Assembly (NCBI GenBank): GCA_041918175.1
Contig: JAYRWE010000094.1
Span: forward strand, 434,001 to 498,000
Direction: 5' to 3'
DNA: 64,000 nucleotides
Origin: JABWAN01 sp041918175
GTDB lineage: Bacteria > Zhuqueibacterota > Zhuqueibacteria > Zhuqueibacterales > Zhuqueibacteraceae
Shown here piece after piece: positions 9,487 to 16,422 of the stretch. The first letter of the stretch is position 1, and each line of letters begins with the position of its first letter. The notes under the pieces are model-generated. The model made no database searches. It was not told the origin of the DNA and worked only from the letters and a program-made list of their open reading frames with translations. The position numbers and the translations under genes are program-made.

Positions 9487-10184
9487 ATGATATGCACGAC
9501 CGCCGCAAGCGCGCCGCCAAGTATCGGCCCGAGCACCGCAATCCACGCATAGCCCCAGTCGCTGTCTTTTTTGTTTGGAATGGGAAGGAGAAAGTGCATC
9601 ACGCGCGGCGCAAGATCGCGCGCGGGATTGAGCGCATAGCCCGTGGTGCCGCCGAGCGAAAGGCCAATCGCGAGCACCAGCAGCGCGACCGGCAACGCAT
9701 CAAGCGCGCCGAGGCCCATCGCGGGCGCGGCCATGTGCAGCACGCCAAACACGAGCACAAACGTGCCGATAATTTCGGAAAGAAGATTGGAGAGCGAGTT
9801 GCGAATTTGCGGGCCGGTGCAAAACACCGCGAGCTTGCCTTCGCGGCTCTCGGTTTTGGCGAAGTGATCTTTATATTGCAGCCACACGAGCAACGCCCCG
9901 AGCGCGCCGCCGAGCATTTGCGCGAGCACATATGCGCCGACTTTCGCCCACGCAAATTTGCCCGCGACCGCCAGCGCAATCGTCACCGCGGGATTGAGAT
10001 GCGCGCCGCTCACGCTTGCCACGCTGAACACGCCGACGAACACGGCCATGGCCCAGCCAAACGTGATCACAATCCAACCGCTATTGCTGCCTTTCGTGTC
10101 TTTCAACACGACGTTCGCCACTACGCCATCGCCGAGCAACACGAGCAACATCGTGCCCAGCAACTCGCCAAGAAACGGGGTCAT
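9477..10184 (-). CDS. MIP-family channel, aquaglyceroporin (GlpF-like)
   Basis: A 235-residue, six-helix channel of the inner membrane. Both half-membrane NPA loops are present: SGAHLNPAVT near residue 65 and GYALNPARDLAPR near residue 190. An Asp after the second NPAR is typical of glycerol facilitators rather than strict water channels, so glycerol or small-polyol transport is inferred. GAGGAGGA stands just before the ATG. The last residues are supplied by the adjoining repeat. No glycerol kinase or dehydrogenase is next to it. Upstream, 10207-10270 is a perfect hairpin that may mark the transcript boundary. Confidence 0.93.
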   Translation of the reverse strand: MTPFLGELLGTMLLVLLGDGVVANVVLKDTKGSNSGWIVITFGWAMAVFVGVFSVASVSGAHLNPAVTIALAVAGKFAWAKVGAYVLAQMLGGALGALLVWLQYKDHFAKTESREGKLAVFCTGPQIRNSLSNLLSEIIGTFVLVFGVLHMAAPAMGLGALDALPVALLVLAIGLSLGGTTGYALNPARDLAPRVMHFLLPIPNKKDSDWGYAWIAVLGPILGGALAAVVHIMLE

Positions 10185-10206
10185 GCTTCCTCCTCACAGA
10201 TGGAGC

Positions 10207-10270
10207 GAAGTCGGACTTGCGCCAAACGAGGCTTGAATTTGCCGAGAATGACATGCGCAAGTCCGACTTC
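10207..10270. repeat. Perfect 16-bp inverted repeat
   Basis: GAAGTCGGACTTGCGC at 10207-10222 is exactly complementary to GCGCAAGTCCGACTTC at 10255-10270, with a 32-base loop. It lies between the divergent aquaporin and the 86-residue gene, in the promoter region of both. It is probably another dispersed palindrome; an operator role cannot be excluded. Confidence 0.7.
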
Positions 10271-10356
10271 ACTGGTTTAGATAAGATGAAAAACCGCCTT
10301 GTCAACCGCAACTGAAACTATTATATTGCCGCGTCAATCAAAATTGGAGATCACAT

Positions 10357-10617
10357 ATGCAAACGGCAACCCTCAAACAAGTAACCGAGAACTTCGGAAT
10401 TTCGCTTGAAGATTCCGTGCTCTATCATATTCTCGGGAGCAAGGCTTTCATTGAAATCGATCTTAAACTGCCTGAGACCGTAGCCGCGGATAATTCCGAG
10501 CCGGATGTTTTCGAAAAAATCCTAGCCATGTCGGAGGACGTTGGAATAAAGGACTGGGCTGTGAATCACGACCATTATCTTTACGGCACGCCGAAGCGGA
10601 AGGCGGTTCTCGCTTAA
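10357..10617 (+). CDS. Small antitoxin-like protein, orphan
   Basis: An 86-residue protein preceded by GGAG at 7 bases. It starts MQTATLKQVTENFG and ends with a DHYLYGTPKRKA tail. That tail resembles small antitoxin-type proteins usually followed by a PIN-domain toxin; this is a recollection of the family, not a domain match. No PIN reading frame follows: the next 350 bases have no open frame with protein-like content. It may be an orphan antitoxin or an unrelated regulator. It is one of only two genes on the plus strand before 47 kb. Confidence 0.55.
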   Translation: MQTATLKQVTENFGISLEDSVLYHILGSKAFIEIDLKLPETVAADNSEPDVFEKILAMSEDVGIKDWAVNHDHYLYGTPKRKAVLA

Positions 10618-10967
10618 CCGTTCGTTTCTTTGTCACTGTGGTAATGACCGAATCTCTCGTGCGCGCTCTCTCCTCCAAGAAATTCTCATCCGTTTTGATT
10701 CCGCTTCAACCCGCCCTCCGCTTCGCGCCTTATCCCATGCTTTATCTTTCTGCCCGCCATTTTTCTGTCTGCGCTTTTGATCAACCTGTTTAAAAAATGT
10801 TTGGGCGCAGCTTTCGACGAGCTACTTGCCGCGCCCAAACGGGTTGTGTGTTCGTCCCATTCCGCAATGCGGAACAGGAACCGGTTCGGTCTCTGGACGG
10901 TGGTATGCACACTCCAACCATCCGTGAATGGTTGAACTCCGGCATGCCGACTGGCACTTGTTTCCAT
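10618..10967. other. Non-coding gap beside the template repeat
   Basis: No convincing gene is seen on either strand. Bases 10738-10782 (TTTATCTTTCTGCCCGCCAT then TTTTCTGTCT) closely resemble 2632-2672, so this is a short dispersed intergenic repeat. On the minus strand the part nearest 10967 lies immediately 3' of the template repeat. In a DGR this is where the template RNA continues and where the reverse transcriptase gene would normally follow; none is present. Confidence 0.6.
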
Positions 10968-11082
10968 CGTCTTGAGCACAGCGAATACCAACACCAGCAT
11001 TTTGGTTCGTTGGAGTATTTCTGTTGCGATACGCGCACCGCAGGTTCGTGGGATTATTGTTCCACGCACCCCCGCGCAACGC
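10968..11082 (-). other. Putative DGR template repeat (TR)
   Basis: Read on the minus strand this 115-base segment aligns without gaps to the 3' end of the NACHT-FGE gene (11452-11566). There are 18 differences, and 16 fall on adenines of this copy. Of its 29 adenines 16 differ; of its 86 other bases 2 differ. The variable codons here are AAC, AAT, AAT, ACG, AAC, AAC, ACT, ACG and AAC, the Asn/Thr-rich pattern typical of DGR templates. The 3' 24 bases before the CAA codon are identical in both copies, where an initiation-of-homing site would lie. No FGE-coding sequence continues 5' of it, so it is a template-sized copy, not a decayed gene. Confidence 0.85.
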
Positions 11083-11113
11083 TAATACGAGACCGCGCCG
11101 ACGCGACGTTTGG

Positions 11114-11368
11114 AGTCGCGCCTGCAAAAAGCCGTAGCCCTGCCCCCTTGTGGGGCATTGTCGCATGCACGCATTTGTTTGCAGCACGCCGCGAGGCTGC
11201 AAGGTCGCAGCAACGCCCCACAAGGGGGGCGAGGCCACAAGCTTGTGGGGCATTATCGCATGCACGATTTGGTTTGCAAAACGCCGCGAGGCTGCAAGGT
11301 CGAACCAGCGCCCCACAAGGGGGCGGGACTACGATTGACCACGGCTCCTGAAGGAGCAACTACGAACG
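11114..11368. repeat. Cluster of family A and C palindromes between template and target
   Basis: Two tandem inverted units each run from CCCCCTTGTGGGGCATT through GCATGCACG...GCCGCGAGGCTGCAAGGTCG to GCCCCACAAGGGGG. A family C element follows at 11343-11368 (GGCTCCTGAAGGAGCAACTA). The cluster separates the template repeat from the target gene stop. No gene is present from 10618 to 11440. Confidence 0.75.
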
Positions 11369-11440
11369 CGTTTTCTAAAAAAATTTTCGAGGCCCGCCTT
11401 CGGCGGGATAAAAGCGTAAAGAGTGTAAAAGGGCAAAAGC

Positions 11441-14400
11441 TTAAAACAGCCCGTCCTGAGCACAGCGAATACCAACACCAGCATTCGGGTCCGAAGGAGA
11501 ATTCCTGTAGCGATACGCGCACCGCAGGAGCGAGGGAATGTCGAGCCACGAACCCCCGCGCAACGCTTTTAAACTTCCTTGCGCTGGACCCTGCGGATTC
11601 TCCACTGGACTGTTCTCGTAATAATTCCCATCATACCAATCCGCGCACCAATCCCACACGTTGCCCAGCATATTTGCCAAGCCCAGTTGGTTCAAATTTT
11701 CCTTGCCCGTGCGAGGATTGATTTCGTCAACGGCATGCGCATGCTCGCGACCGCTTTCACCAAACCAAGCGTGGTTCGGCAACTCCTCCACATTGTCGCC
11801 AAAATAATATTGCGTGCGCACGCCCTCTTTGCCGCCGCGCGCCGCATATTCCCATTCCGCTTCCGTGGGCAAACGACTGCCGATCCACAATGCAAAATAA
11901 TACGCTTGAAACCACGTTTGCGCAATGGCCGGGTGGTTCTCCCCGCCGTAGCCGGAATAAGTGGAGCCAAAAGGAAATTGCTTCAGCATGCGCCACGTCA
12001 CCGGATGTTTGGCCAAACGAAAGCCGCTGACTTTAACAGGATGCACGGGCTTCTCGTTATCAAAGTGTTCATCATCGCCCATTTTAAACTCGCCGCCTTC
12101 CACTGCGACCCATTCAAAATGATTGGCCGAGTCGTTTAAAAATTTTCGTTGGCGTTCCGCAGCGTGGGCGAGGTCGAACAAATCATAAAGCAAGCCGCCG
12201 GGCGCGAGCGGCTGCATGCCCATTCTCTCCAAAAGCAACTCGCCGCGATAGATCACTTCGCAATCTTGCTCTTCGCACGCCACGAGCAAAATCTCCAACG
12301 TTTCCTGCACCAAAGTTTTGCGCTCGCTTTCGGGCACGAGCGGCAGCGATTGCGCGAGGTCGTCAATCAACAACAAACGGCTTTGGTTGCCTTGTTCTTT
12401 TTCTATGAGCGGCTTGAGCAAGTCCGCGGCCGGGGTTTGCACTTCGGTACACACGCGCAAAGCGAGCGGGCGATTGATGGTCCACAAACCTTCGACGAGC
12501 GCAAGAATCTCGTCCTCATTTTGCAAAAGTCCGGCATAGAGGCGCACCACTTCTTCCCAATCCGGGTTCGCGGCGTGTCGGATCACGAAGTCGGATTTTT
12601 TATCGCGCAAAGCCAGCGCAGTGAAATATTCCCACAGCGAGCGATGCACAAACGTGAAGCCTTCTTTATCGCGCTGCACGAGTCCGGTGTCGCGCTGCAA
12701 GCGGTCGAGAAAATCTTCGGTTTGCCCGAGCGCCGTGGCCGAGAGCAAACGCTGCCCGAGCACATTGACTTGGTCCACGGGAAAATCCGCTTCCTGCCAC
12801 AGGAAGAAGCGAAGCGAAAGGTCTTTCAACACTGCAAGCGTTTGTTTCATATCGGGCTTGGCGGAAAAGGTCGCGGCCTCGGTATCATACGCGCGTTGCA
12901 GCAAAGCTTTGGTGCAATTTTCATAAAGACTGCTGCGTCGTTCGATCAGCGCCGTGTCGCCGCCGTGCTCATAGGTGAAACAAATCATGCTGAGGAGAAA
13001 GGGATTGGCCGCAAGCCCGCGAATACGCGGTTTGGTGTCAAAGGTGTGTTTAAGCGCGGCGATTGCCGTGGCGCGAGTCTGCTCCAACCTCGGCTGGGCC
13101 GAGGTTTCGTCGGCGTTTGCGACGGCGCTATTGTCCGAAAGCAATCCACGGCCAAGCCGTGGAAGGAACGTTTCGGGAGAGTCGCCGCGAGTCTGCTCCA
13201 ACCTCGGCTGCGCCGAGGTTTCGTCGGCGTTTGCGACGGCGCTATTGGCCGAAAGCAATCCACGGCCAAGCCGTGGAGGGAGCGTTGCCGGAGAGTCGCC
13301 GCGAGTCTGCTCCAACCTCGGCTGCGCCGAGGTTTCGTCGGCGTTTGCGACGGCGCTATTGGCCGAAAGCATTCCACGGCCATGCTGTGGAAGAAACGTT
13401 TCGGGAGAGTCGGCCGCATCTCCAAACCACTTGCGCACATAATCCGCAATCATCTCCGGCGTGAGCGGCAAAAGATCGAGCGCATGAAATTTGGGAAAGT
13501 CTTCACGCCGCAAACCAATGGGCCGCGAAGTGACGATCATCTTACAGCGAGGATTCGCGCGCGCGAGCTTATCGAGCGCCGCGGCGAAACCCTTGCTCGT
13601 TTCAATGTCTTCGATTTCATCCACGCCGTCCCACAACAGCGCCATGGGCTTTTCGAGAAAACGCTCCGCGGCGCACAGGGTTTGGTGGTCTTCCTTGCTC
13701 TCGCACTCGTCATTGATTTTCTCGCGCACAAATTCTTCCAAAGAAGTTTTGGCGAGATTGAGGCCTTTGCAGCGGAGATAAACCGGGAGCATCGCGCCCT
13801 CGCCGGCGAAGTGATAAGCGAGATAGCGCAAGAGCGTGGTCTTGCCGCTGCCGGGCAAGCCGCGAATCAAAAAACGCCGGGGCTCTTTTTGTTTAAAAAA
13901 CAGCTCGGCGATTTCGAGCGGCGTTGCGTGCAGGTCTGTTTCATCGCGCCACGCTTGCAAGTGCAAAGGCACAAAGCCGTGGCTCATCTCGCTCATGCGC
14001 GTGAGCGCGTTCGAATTTTCACCGGCCATGGCGCGTTTCTCGCCGAAGAGGTTGATCGTGCTAAACCGCTGCTGCACTTTGCGGCGATAGTGTTGCAGAA
14101 TTTCCTGCTCGCGCGAGGCCGGGCCGGGCGCGCTTGGCTTTGGCTCTGCCGGCGCAATCGGGAAGTTTTGACGAAGATAGTTGGAGAGATGCTTGCGCAC
14201 TTGCTTTTCAAAATCCGCCACGCCGGAGTAGGTCCAATACAATCCCTCTTTCGGAAACTCTTCGCGAAACTTGAGCACGAGTCCCCATTGCTGGGTTTCA
14301 GCGGTACTCTTGGGAGAATACGGTGCTTCATTGAAATACATCATGATTTGCGGCCGGCCAGCTTTGCGCCAATGCTCGATGGCCTGGCGAATCTCGTGCT

Positions 14401-14680
14401 CCGTGCCGGAGAGTGCGCCTTTTGTGGGCGTGCCGAAGCGTTTCCAAAAAATGCCGAGCAGAAGATCGCACGTTTCGATCTGGAGCAACGGATCGATCAA
14501 CCCCTGCGGGCCATCGGCATGAAAGCCGGGATACGTGTCGGTTTCCCAGCGCCACACTTCGAGGCAAAGGTCGCGGTCCGCGGCAATGCCGCGATTGATT
14601 TCGGCGATCACCTCGTCGATGACGCGCCGCTCCTCCGGCACGTCGCCGGGGGAAGAGAGGACGATGCGTAATGGTTTCAT
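11441..14680 (-). CDS. DUF4062-NACHT-FGE protein with DGR-variable C-terminus
   Basis: A 1079-residue STAND-type NTPase. Residues ~2-165 are a DUF4062 domain (LRIVLSSPGDVPEERRVIDE), a TIR-like fold. Residues ~270-540 carry a NACHT ATPase: Walker A GLPGSGKTT near 274, Walker B ALLWDGVDEIED near 347, and MIVTSRP near 381. A 38-residue segment repeated three times interrupts it at ~423-537. A helical region follows. Residues ~855-1079 are a formylglycine-generating-enzyme/sulfatase-modifying fold (VEGGEFKMG, RLPTEAEWEYAARGG, LGNVWDWCADWY, ALRGGSW), a C-type-lectin relative known as a DGR display scaffold. The ATG at 14680 begins MKPLRIVL; upstream sequence is repeat DNA. Inferred role: ligand sensing by the variable tip, with the NACHT module as switch and DUF4062 as effector or adaptor. 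Confidence 0.9.
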   Translation of the reverse strand: MKPLRIVLSSPGDVPEERRVIDEVIAEINRGIAADRDLCLEVWRWETDTYPGFHADGPQGLIDPLLQIETCDLLLGIFWKRFGTPTKGALSGTEHEIRQAIEHWRKAGRPQIMMYFNEAPYSPKSTAETQQWGLVLKFREEFPKEGLYWTYSGVADFEKQVRKHLSNYLRQNFPIAPAEPKPSAPGPASREQEILQHYRRKVQQRFSTINLFGEKRAMAGENSNALTRMSEMSHGFVPLHLQAWRDETDLHATPLEIAELFFKQKEPRRFLIRGLPGSGKTTLLRYLAYHFAGEGAMLPVYLRCKGLNLAKTSLEEFVREKINDECESKEDHQTLCAAERFLEKPMALLWDGVDEIEDIETSKGFAAALDKLARANPRCKMIVTSRPIGLRREDFPKFHALDLLPLTPEMIADYVRKWFGDAADSPETFLPQHGRGMLSANSAVANADETSAQPRLEQTRGDSPATLPPRLGRGLLSANSAVANADETSAQPRLEQTRGDSPETFLPRLGRGLLSDNSAVANADETSAQPRLEQTRATAIAALKHTFDTKPRIRGLAANPFLLSMICFTYEHGGDTALIERRSSLYENCTKALLQRAYDTEAATFSAKPDMKQTLAVLKDLSLRFFLWQEADFPVDQVNVLGQRLLSATALGQTEDFLDRLQRDTGLVQRDKEGFTFVHRSLWEYFTALALRDKKSDFVIRHAANPDWEEVVRLYAGLLQNEDEILALVEGLWTINRPLALRVCTEVQTPAADLLKPLIEKEQGNQSRLLLIDDLAQSLPLVPESERKTLVQETLEILLVACEEQDCEVIYRGELLLERMGMQPLAPGGLLYDLFDLAHAAERQRKFLNDSANHFEWVAVEGGEFKMGDDEHFDNEKPVHPVKVSGFRLAKHPVTWRMLKQFPFGSTYSGYGGENHPAIAQTWFQAYYFALWIGSRLPTEAEWEYAARGGKEGVRTQYYFGDNVEELPNHAWFGESGREHAHAVDEINPRTGKENLNQLGLANMLGNVWDWCADWYDGNYYENSPVENPQGPAQGSLKALRGGSWLDIPSLLRCAYRYRNSPSDPNAGVGIRCAQDGLF
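11452..11566 (-). other. Variable region (VR) of the NACHT-FGE gene
   Basis: These 115 bases encode the last ~38 residues (ALRGGSWLDIPSLLRCAYRY through GIRCAQD). Compared with the template at 10968-11082, codons for N-N-N, T-N, N, T, T-N-Q have become L-D-I, S-L, Y, S, S-D-P. The framework residues RGG, W, LRCAYR and NAGVGIRCAQD are unchanged. The pattern matches adenine-specific mutagenic homing onto a lectin-fold surface. Confidence 0.85.
13073..13414 (-). repeat. Three in-frame 114-bp palindromic repeats inside the NACHT gene
   Basis: The phrase GAGTCTGCTCCAACCTCGGC recurs with an exact period of 114 bp (38 codons) three times. Each unit has two hairpins: CCTCGGCTGCGCCGAGG and CCACGGCCAAGCCGTGG. 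The encoded unit contains SAVANADETSAQPRLEQTR. It lies between FGDAADSPE and ATAIAALKHTF of the NACHT domain and keeps the frame, like palindromic elements that insert into open genes in Rickettsia. The third copy is the least regular (CCATGCTGTGG). Confidence 0.85.
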
Positions 14681-14681
14681 A

Positions 14682-14981
14682 AGTCGTAGTCCCGCCCCCT
14701 TGTGGGGCGCTGTTGCCTGCACAATTTTATTTCTAACCAATTGCACAAAAAGCAAACCTAGCTCCGCCCCCTTGTGGGGCGCTGTTACATGCGCAAATCT
14801 CTGATTCGTGACGGTTTTCGTGATAATCGTGAACGAAATTGTTTGGTACTGAATCTGTTAATGCCTGAATGCCCCACATGGAAGCGGGGATAGAATTTGT
14901 AGCTCGCCCCTTGTGGGCGAATGTTCTTTATGTATCGTGATTCGTGCTCGCAACAGCGCCCCACAAGGGGGCGGGGCTACG
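14682..14981. repeat. Family A palindromes flanking the first RAYT (14681-14992)
   Basis: This gap has no gene. It contains GTAGTCCCGCCCCCTTGTGG at 14685, CTCCGCCCCCTTGTGGGGC near 14762, and a full inverted pair at 14899-14981 running from GTAGCTCGCCCCTTGTGGG to CCCCACAAGGGGGCGGGGCT. The pair sits directly after the transposase stop. Confidence 0.75.
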
Positions 14982-14992
14982 TTTTGCGACCG

Positions 14993-15490
14993 TTACAAAC
15001 CGACCGGCCACGGCTCCATCGTGCCGCTCCACGGCCATTCATCCGGCGTGCGCGACAAATTTTTGCGCACGGGATTTTCCAAAATATATTCGGCAATCTC
15101 GCGAAAACTCTCTTCTTGGCGCAAGGCATGATCGTATGAGCCGGGTTGCCACAAAGCGCCGTTCCAACCCAGCGTCCAACTTTGATTGGTGCTCTTGCCT
15201 TTGAATCTGTCGGTAAAATTCAAAACCGAAGCGCCGGGTTCGCGCGGGCTGGTGAGCAAGTGCAAATGATCGGGCATGAGGCAATAGACGTAAACGTTGC
15301 AGCGATACGTCTCTCGGGTTTCGCGCAACAGATCAATCACCATGCGATTGAGATTATCGCGCACAAACGGAGTTTGCAAAAGATACGCGCGTATTGTGAA
15401 GAACCAAACGATCTCGGGTCGGGTATACGTTGCCGCCGGAAGCCGTTTGTTCCGCGGCTTCAAGGGAAAGCATTTGGGGCGTTCGCGCAT
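14993..15490 (-). CDS. REP-associated tyrosine transposase (Y1_Tnp, RAYT), copy 1
   Basis: A 165-residue IS200/RAYT-type HUH enzyme that nicks and rejoins single-stranded DNA at hairpins. The HUH metal-binding motif is in CLMPDHLHLL near residue 80 and the catalytic Tyr in AEYILENPVRKNL near residue 138. Length and motifs match the RAYT family. AAAGGATGA precedes the ATG. Family A palindromes lie on both sides (14899-14981 and 15502-15610) in inverted orientation, the usual RAYT-REP arrangement. By analogy it is the probable mover of family A elements in this genome. No terminal IS ends are seen, so it is a domesticated-type single gene. Confidence 0.9.
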   Translation of the reverse strand: MRERPKCFPLKPRNKRLPAATYTRPEIVWFFTIRAYLLQTPFVRDNLNRMVIDLLRETRETYRCNVYVYCLMPDHLHLLTSPREPGASVLNFTDRFKGKSTNQSWTLGWNGALWQPGSYDHALRQEESFREIAEYILENPVRKNLSRTPDEWPWSGTMEPWPVGL

Positions 15491-15501
15491 AGATCATCCT
15501 T

Positions 15502-15610
15502 TCGTAGCCCTCGCCCCTTGTGGACGAATGACTCTTGCATGTTCGTTTGGAACGAAGATGAATTTGTGAATTGTGCATGCCGCAGCGCCCCACAAGGGGG
15601 CGGGGCTACG
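15502..15610. repeat. Family A inverted pair, other flank of RAYT 1
   Basis: It runs from GTAGCCCTCGCCCCTTGTGG to CGCCCCACAAGGGGGCGGGG with a ~60-base spacer. Its final GGGCTACG supplies the TAG stop codon of the creatininase-like gene (15606-15608), so that gene end is set by repeat DNA. Confidence 0.75.
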
Positions 15611-16370
15611 AATACAAATCCTTCACGTCCGCATTCGCCAACTCCACCAAAAATTCTGCGATCTTTTGCGTCACGGCTTCGAAGAAGCGACGGCCTTTCT
15701 CCGCGTTCGACGCATACGGATTGCCCACGCCGGTGTCGCGCGTGGCGCGGAGCCAATCGCGCGGGGTCCACGCCCAGCCTTCGCGAAACGCGGCAACACG
15801 AAACTGTCGCGCCGCGCCCTCGCCCGCTTCGGAGAGCGGCAACACCAACTCCGGCTCGAGAAATTGCACGAGACTCGTTTCCATCTCGCCCGCGTGGTCG
15901 CCAGTATCCTCAAAAAATTGTGCATTGTCAAGGCAGCGATACCAATTCATGGTGCAGAGAAAGATCTCGTGCTTGGGCACCAGCTCGCGAATGATTTGTT
16001 TGAAGTCATTCCCGCCGTGACCGTTGAGCACGAGCAATTTGGGAATGCGTTGCCGCGCGAGCGAGCCGGCAATATCATCGAGCAACGCAAGCTGCGTGCT
16101 CATGTTCATGTTGATGGTGAGGCGAATATCGAGCTGGCTCGTGTTCACGCCGAAAGGCATCGTCGGGAGCACAACGACGCGCGCGCCTTGCTCCCACGCG
16201 AGCCGCGCGGCTTCGTGCGCGATGTGCTCGCTTTCAATCGTGTCGGTGGAATAAGGCAGATGATAATTGTGCGCTTCGGTTGCGCCCCAGGGCAGGATGG
16301 CGAGTTCGTAAGGAGTGTCTTTGACGTTTTTCCAATTCGTTTCGGCAAGTACGAAGGGGCGGCCGGGCAT
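15606..16370 (-). CDS. Creatininase family protein
   Basis: A 254-residue amidohydrolase of the creatininase/MftE fold. Metal ligands are visible in WGATEAHNYHLPYSTDT near residue 29, in VLNGHGGND and in DHAGEMETS. Substrate cannot be told from the sequence; relatives act on creatinine, formamides or a peptide-derived cofactor. The frame is open to 16463, but that would overlap the Rpn-family gene ending at 16423. The ATG at 16370 has GGAG 9 bases upstream, so I use it. The stop codon lies inside a family A repeat. Confidence 0.85.
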   Translation of the reverse strand: MPGRPFVLAETNWKNVKDTPYELAILPWGATEAHNYHLPYSTDTIESEHIAHEAARLAWEQGARVVVLPTMPFGVNTSQLDIRLTINMNMSTQLALLDDIAGSLARQRIPKLLVLNGHGGNDFKQIIRELVPKHEIFLCTMNWYRCLDNAQFFEDTGDHAGEMETSLVQFLEPELVLPLSEAGEGAARQFRVAAFREGWAWTPRDWLRATRDTGVGNPYASNAEKGRRFFEAVTQKIAEFLVELANADVKDLYS

Positions 16371-16422
16371 AGGTGGCATCTCCGAAGGGCATGCGAAAAC
16401 TAAGGACGTTCGCAAAGGTGAG

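Noticed and set aside
10822..11316. A second FGE protein gene covering the template repeat on the minus strand
   Set aside because: Similarity to FGE covers only the 115 bases matching the variable region. Upstream sequence in that frame is palindrome DNA, without the GNVWDWC or TEAEWE blocks.
11110..11721. A 203-codon plus-strand frame through the family A palindromes
   Set aside because: It translates repeat DNA and the antisense of the FGE 3' end (APLWG/PHKGAG motifs recur with every palindrome).
13073..13414. A short CRISPR-like array (three repeats of 114 bp)
   Set aside because: The units are adjacent without unique spacers, lie in frame inside a gene, and no cas gene is present.
12149..14671. 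An 840-codon open frame on the plus strand opposite the NACHT-FGE gene
   Set aside because: It is the antisense shadow of a GC-rich gene. It shows no motif, is rich in Arg/His/Ala, and the minus strand carries all domain motifs with a good start.
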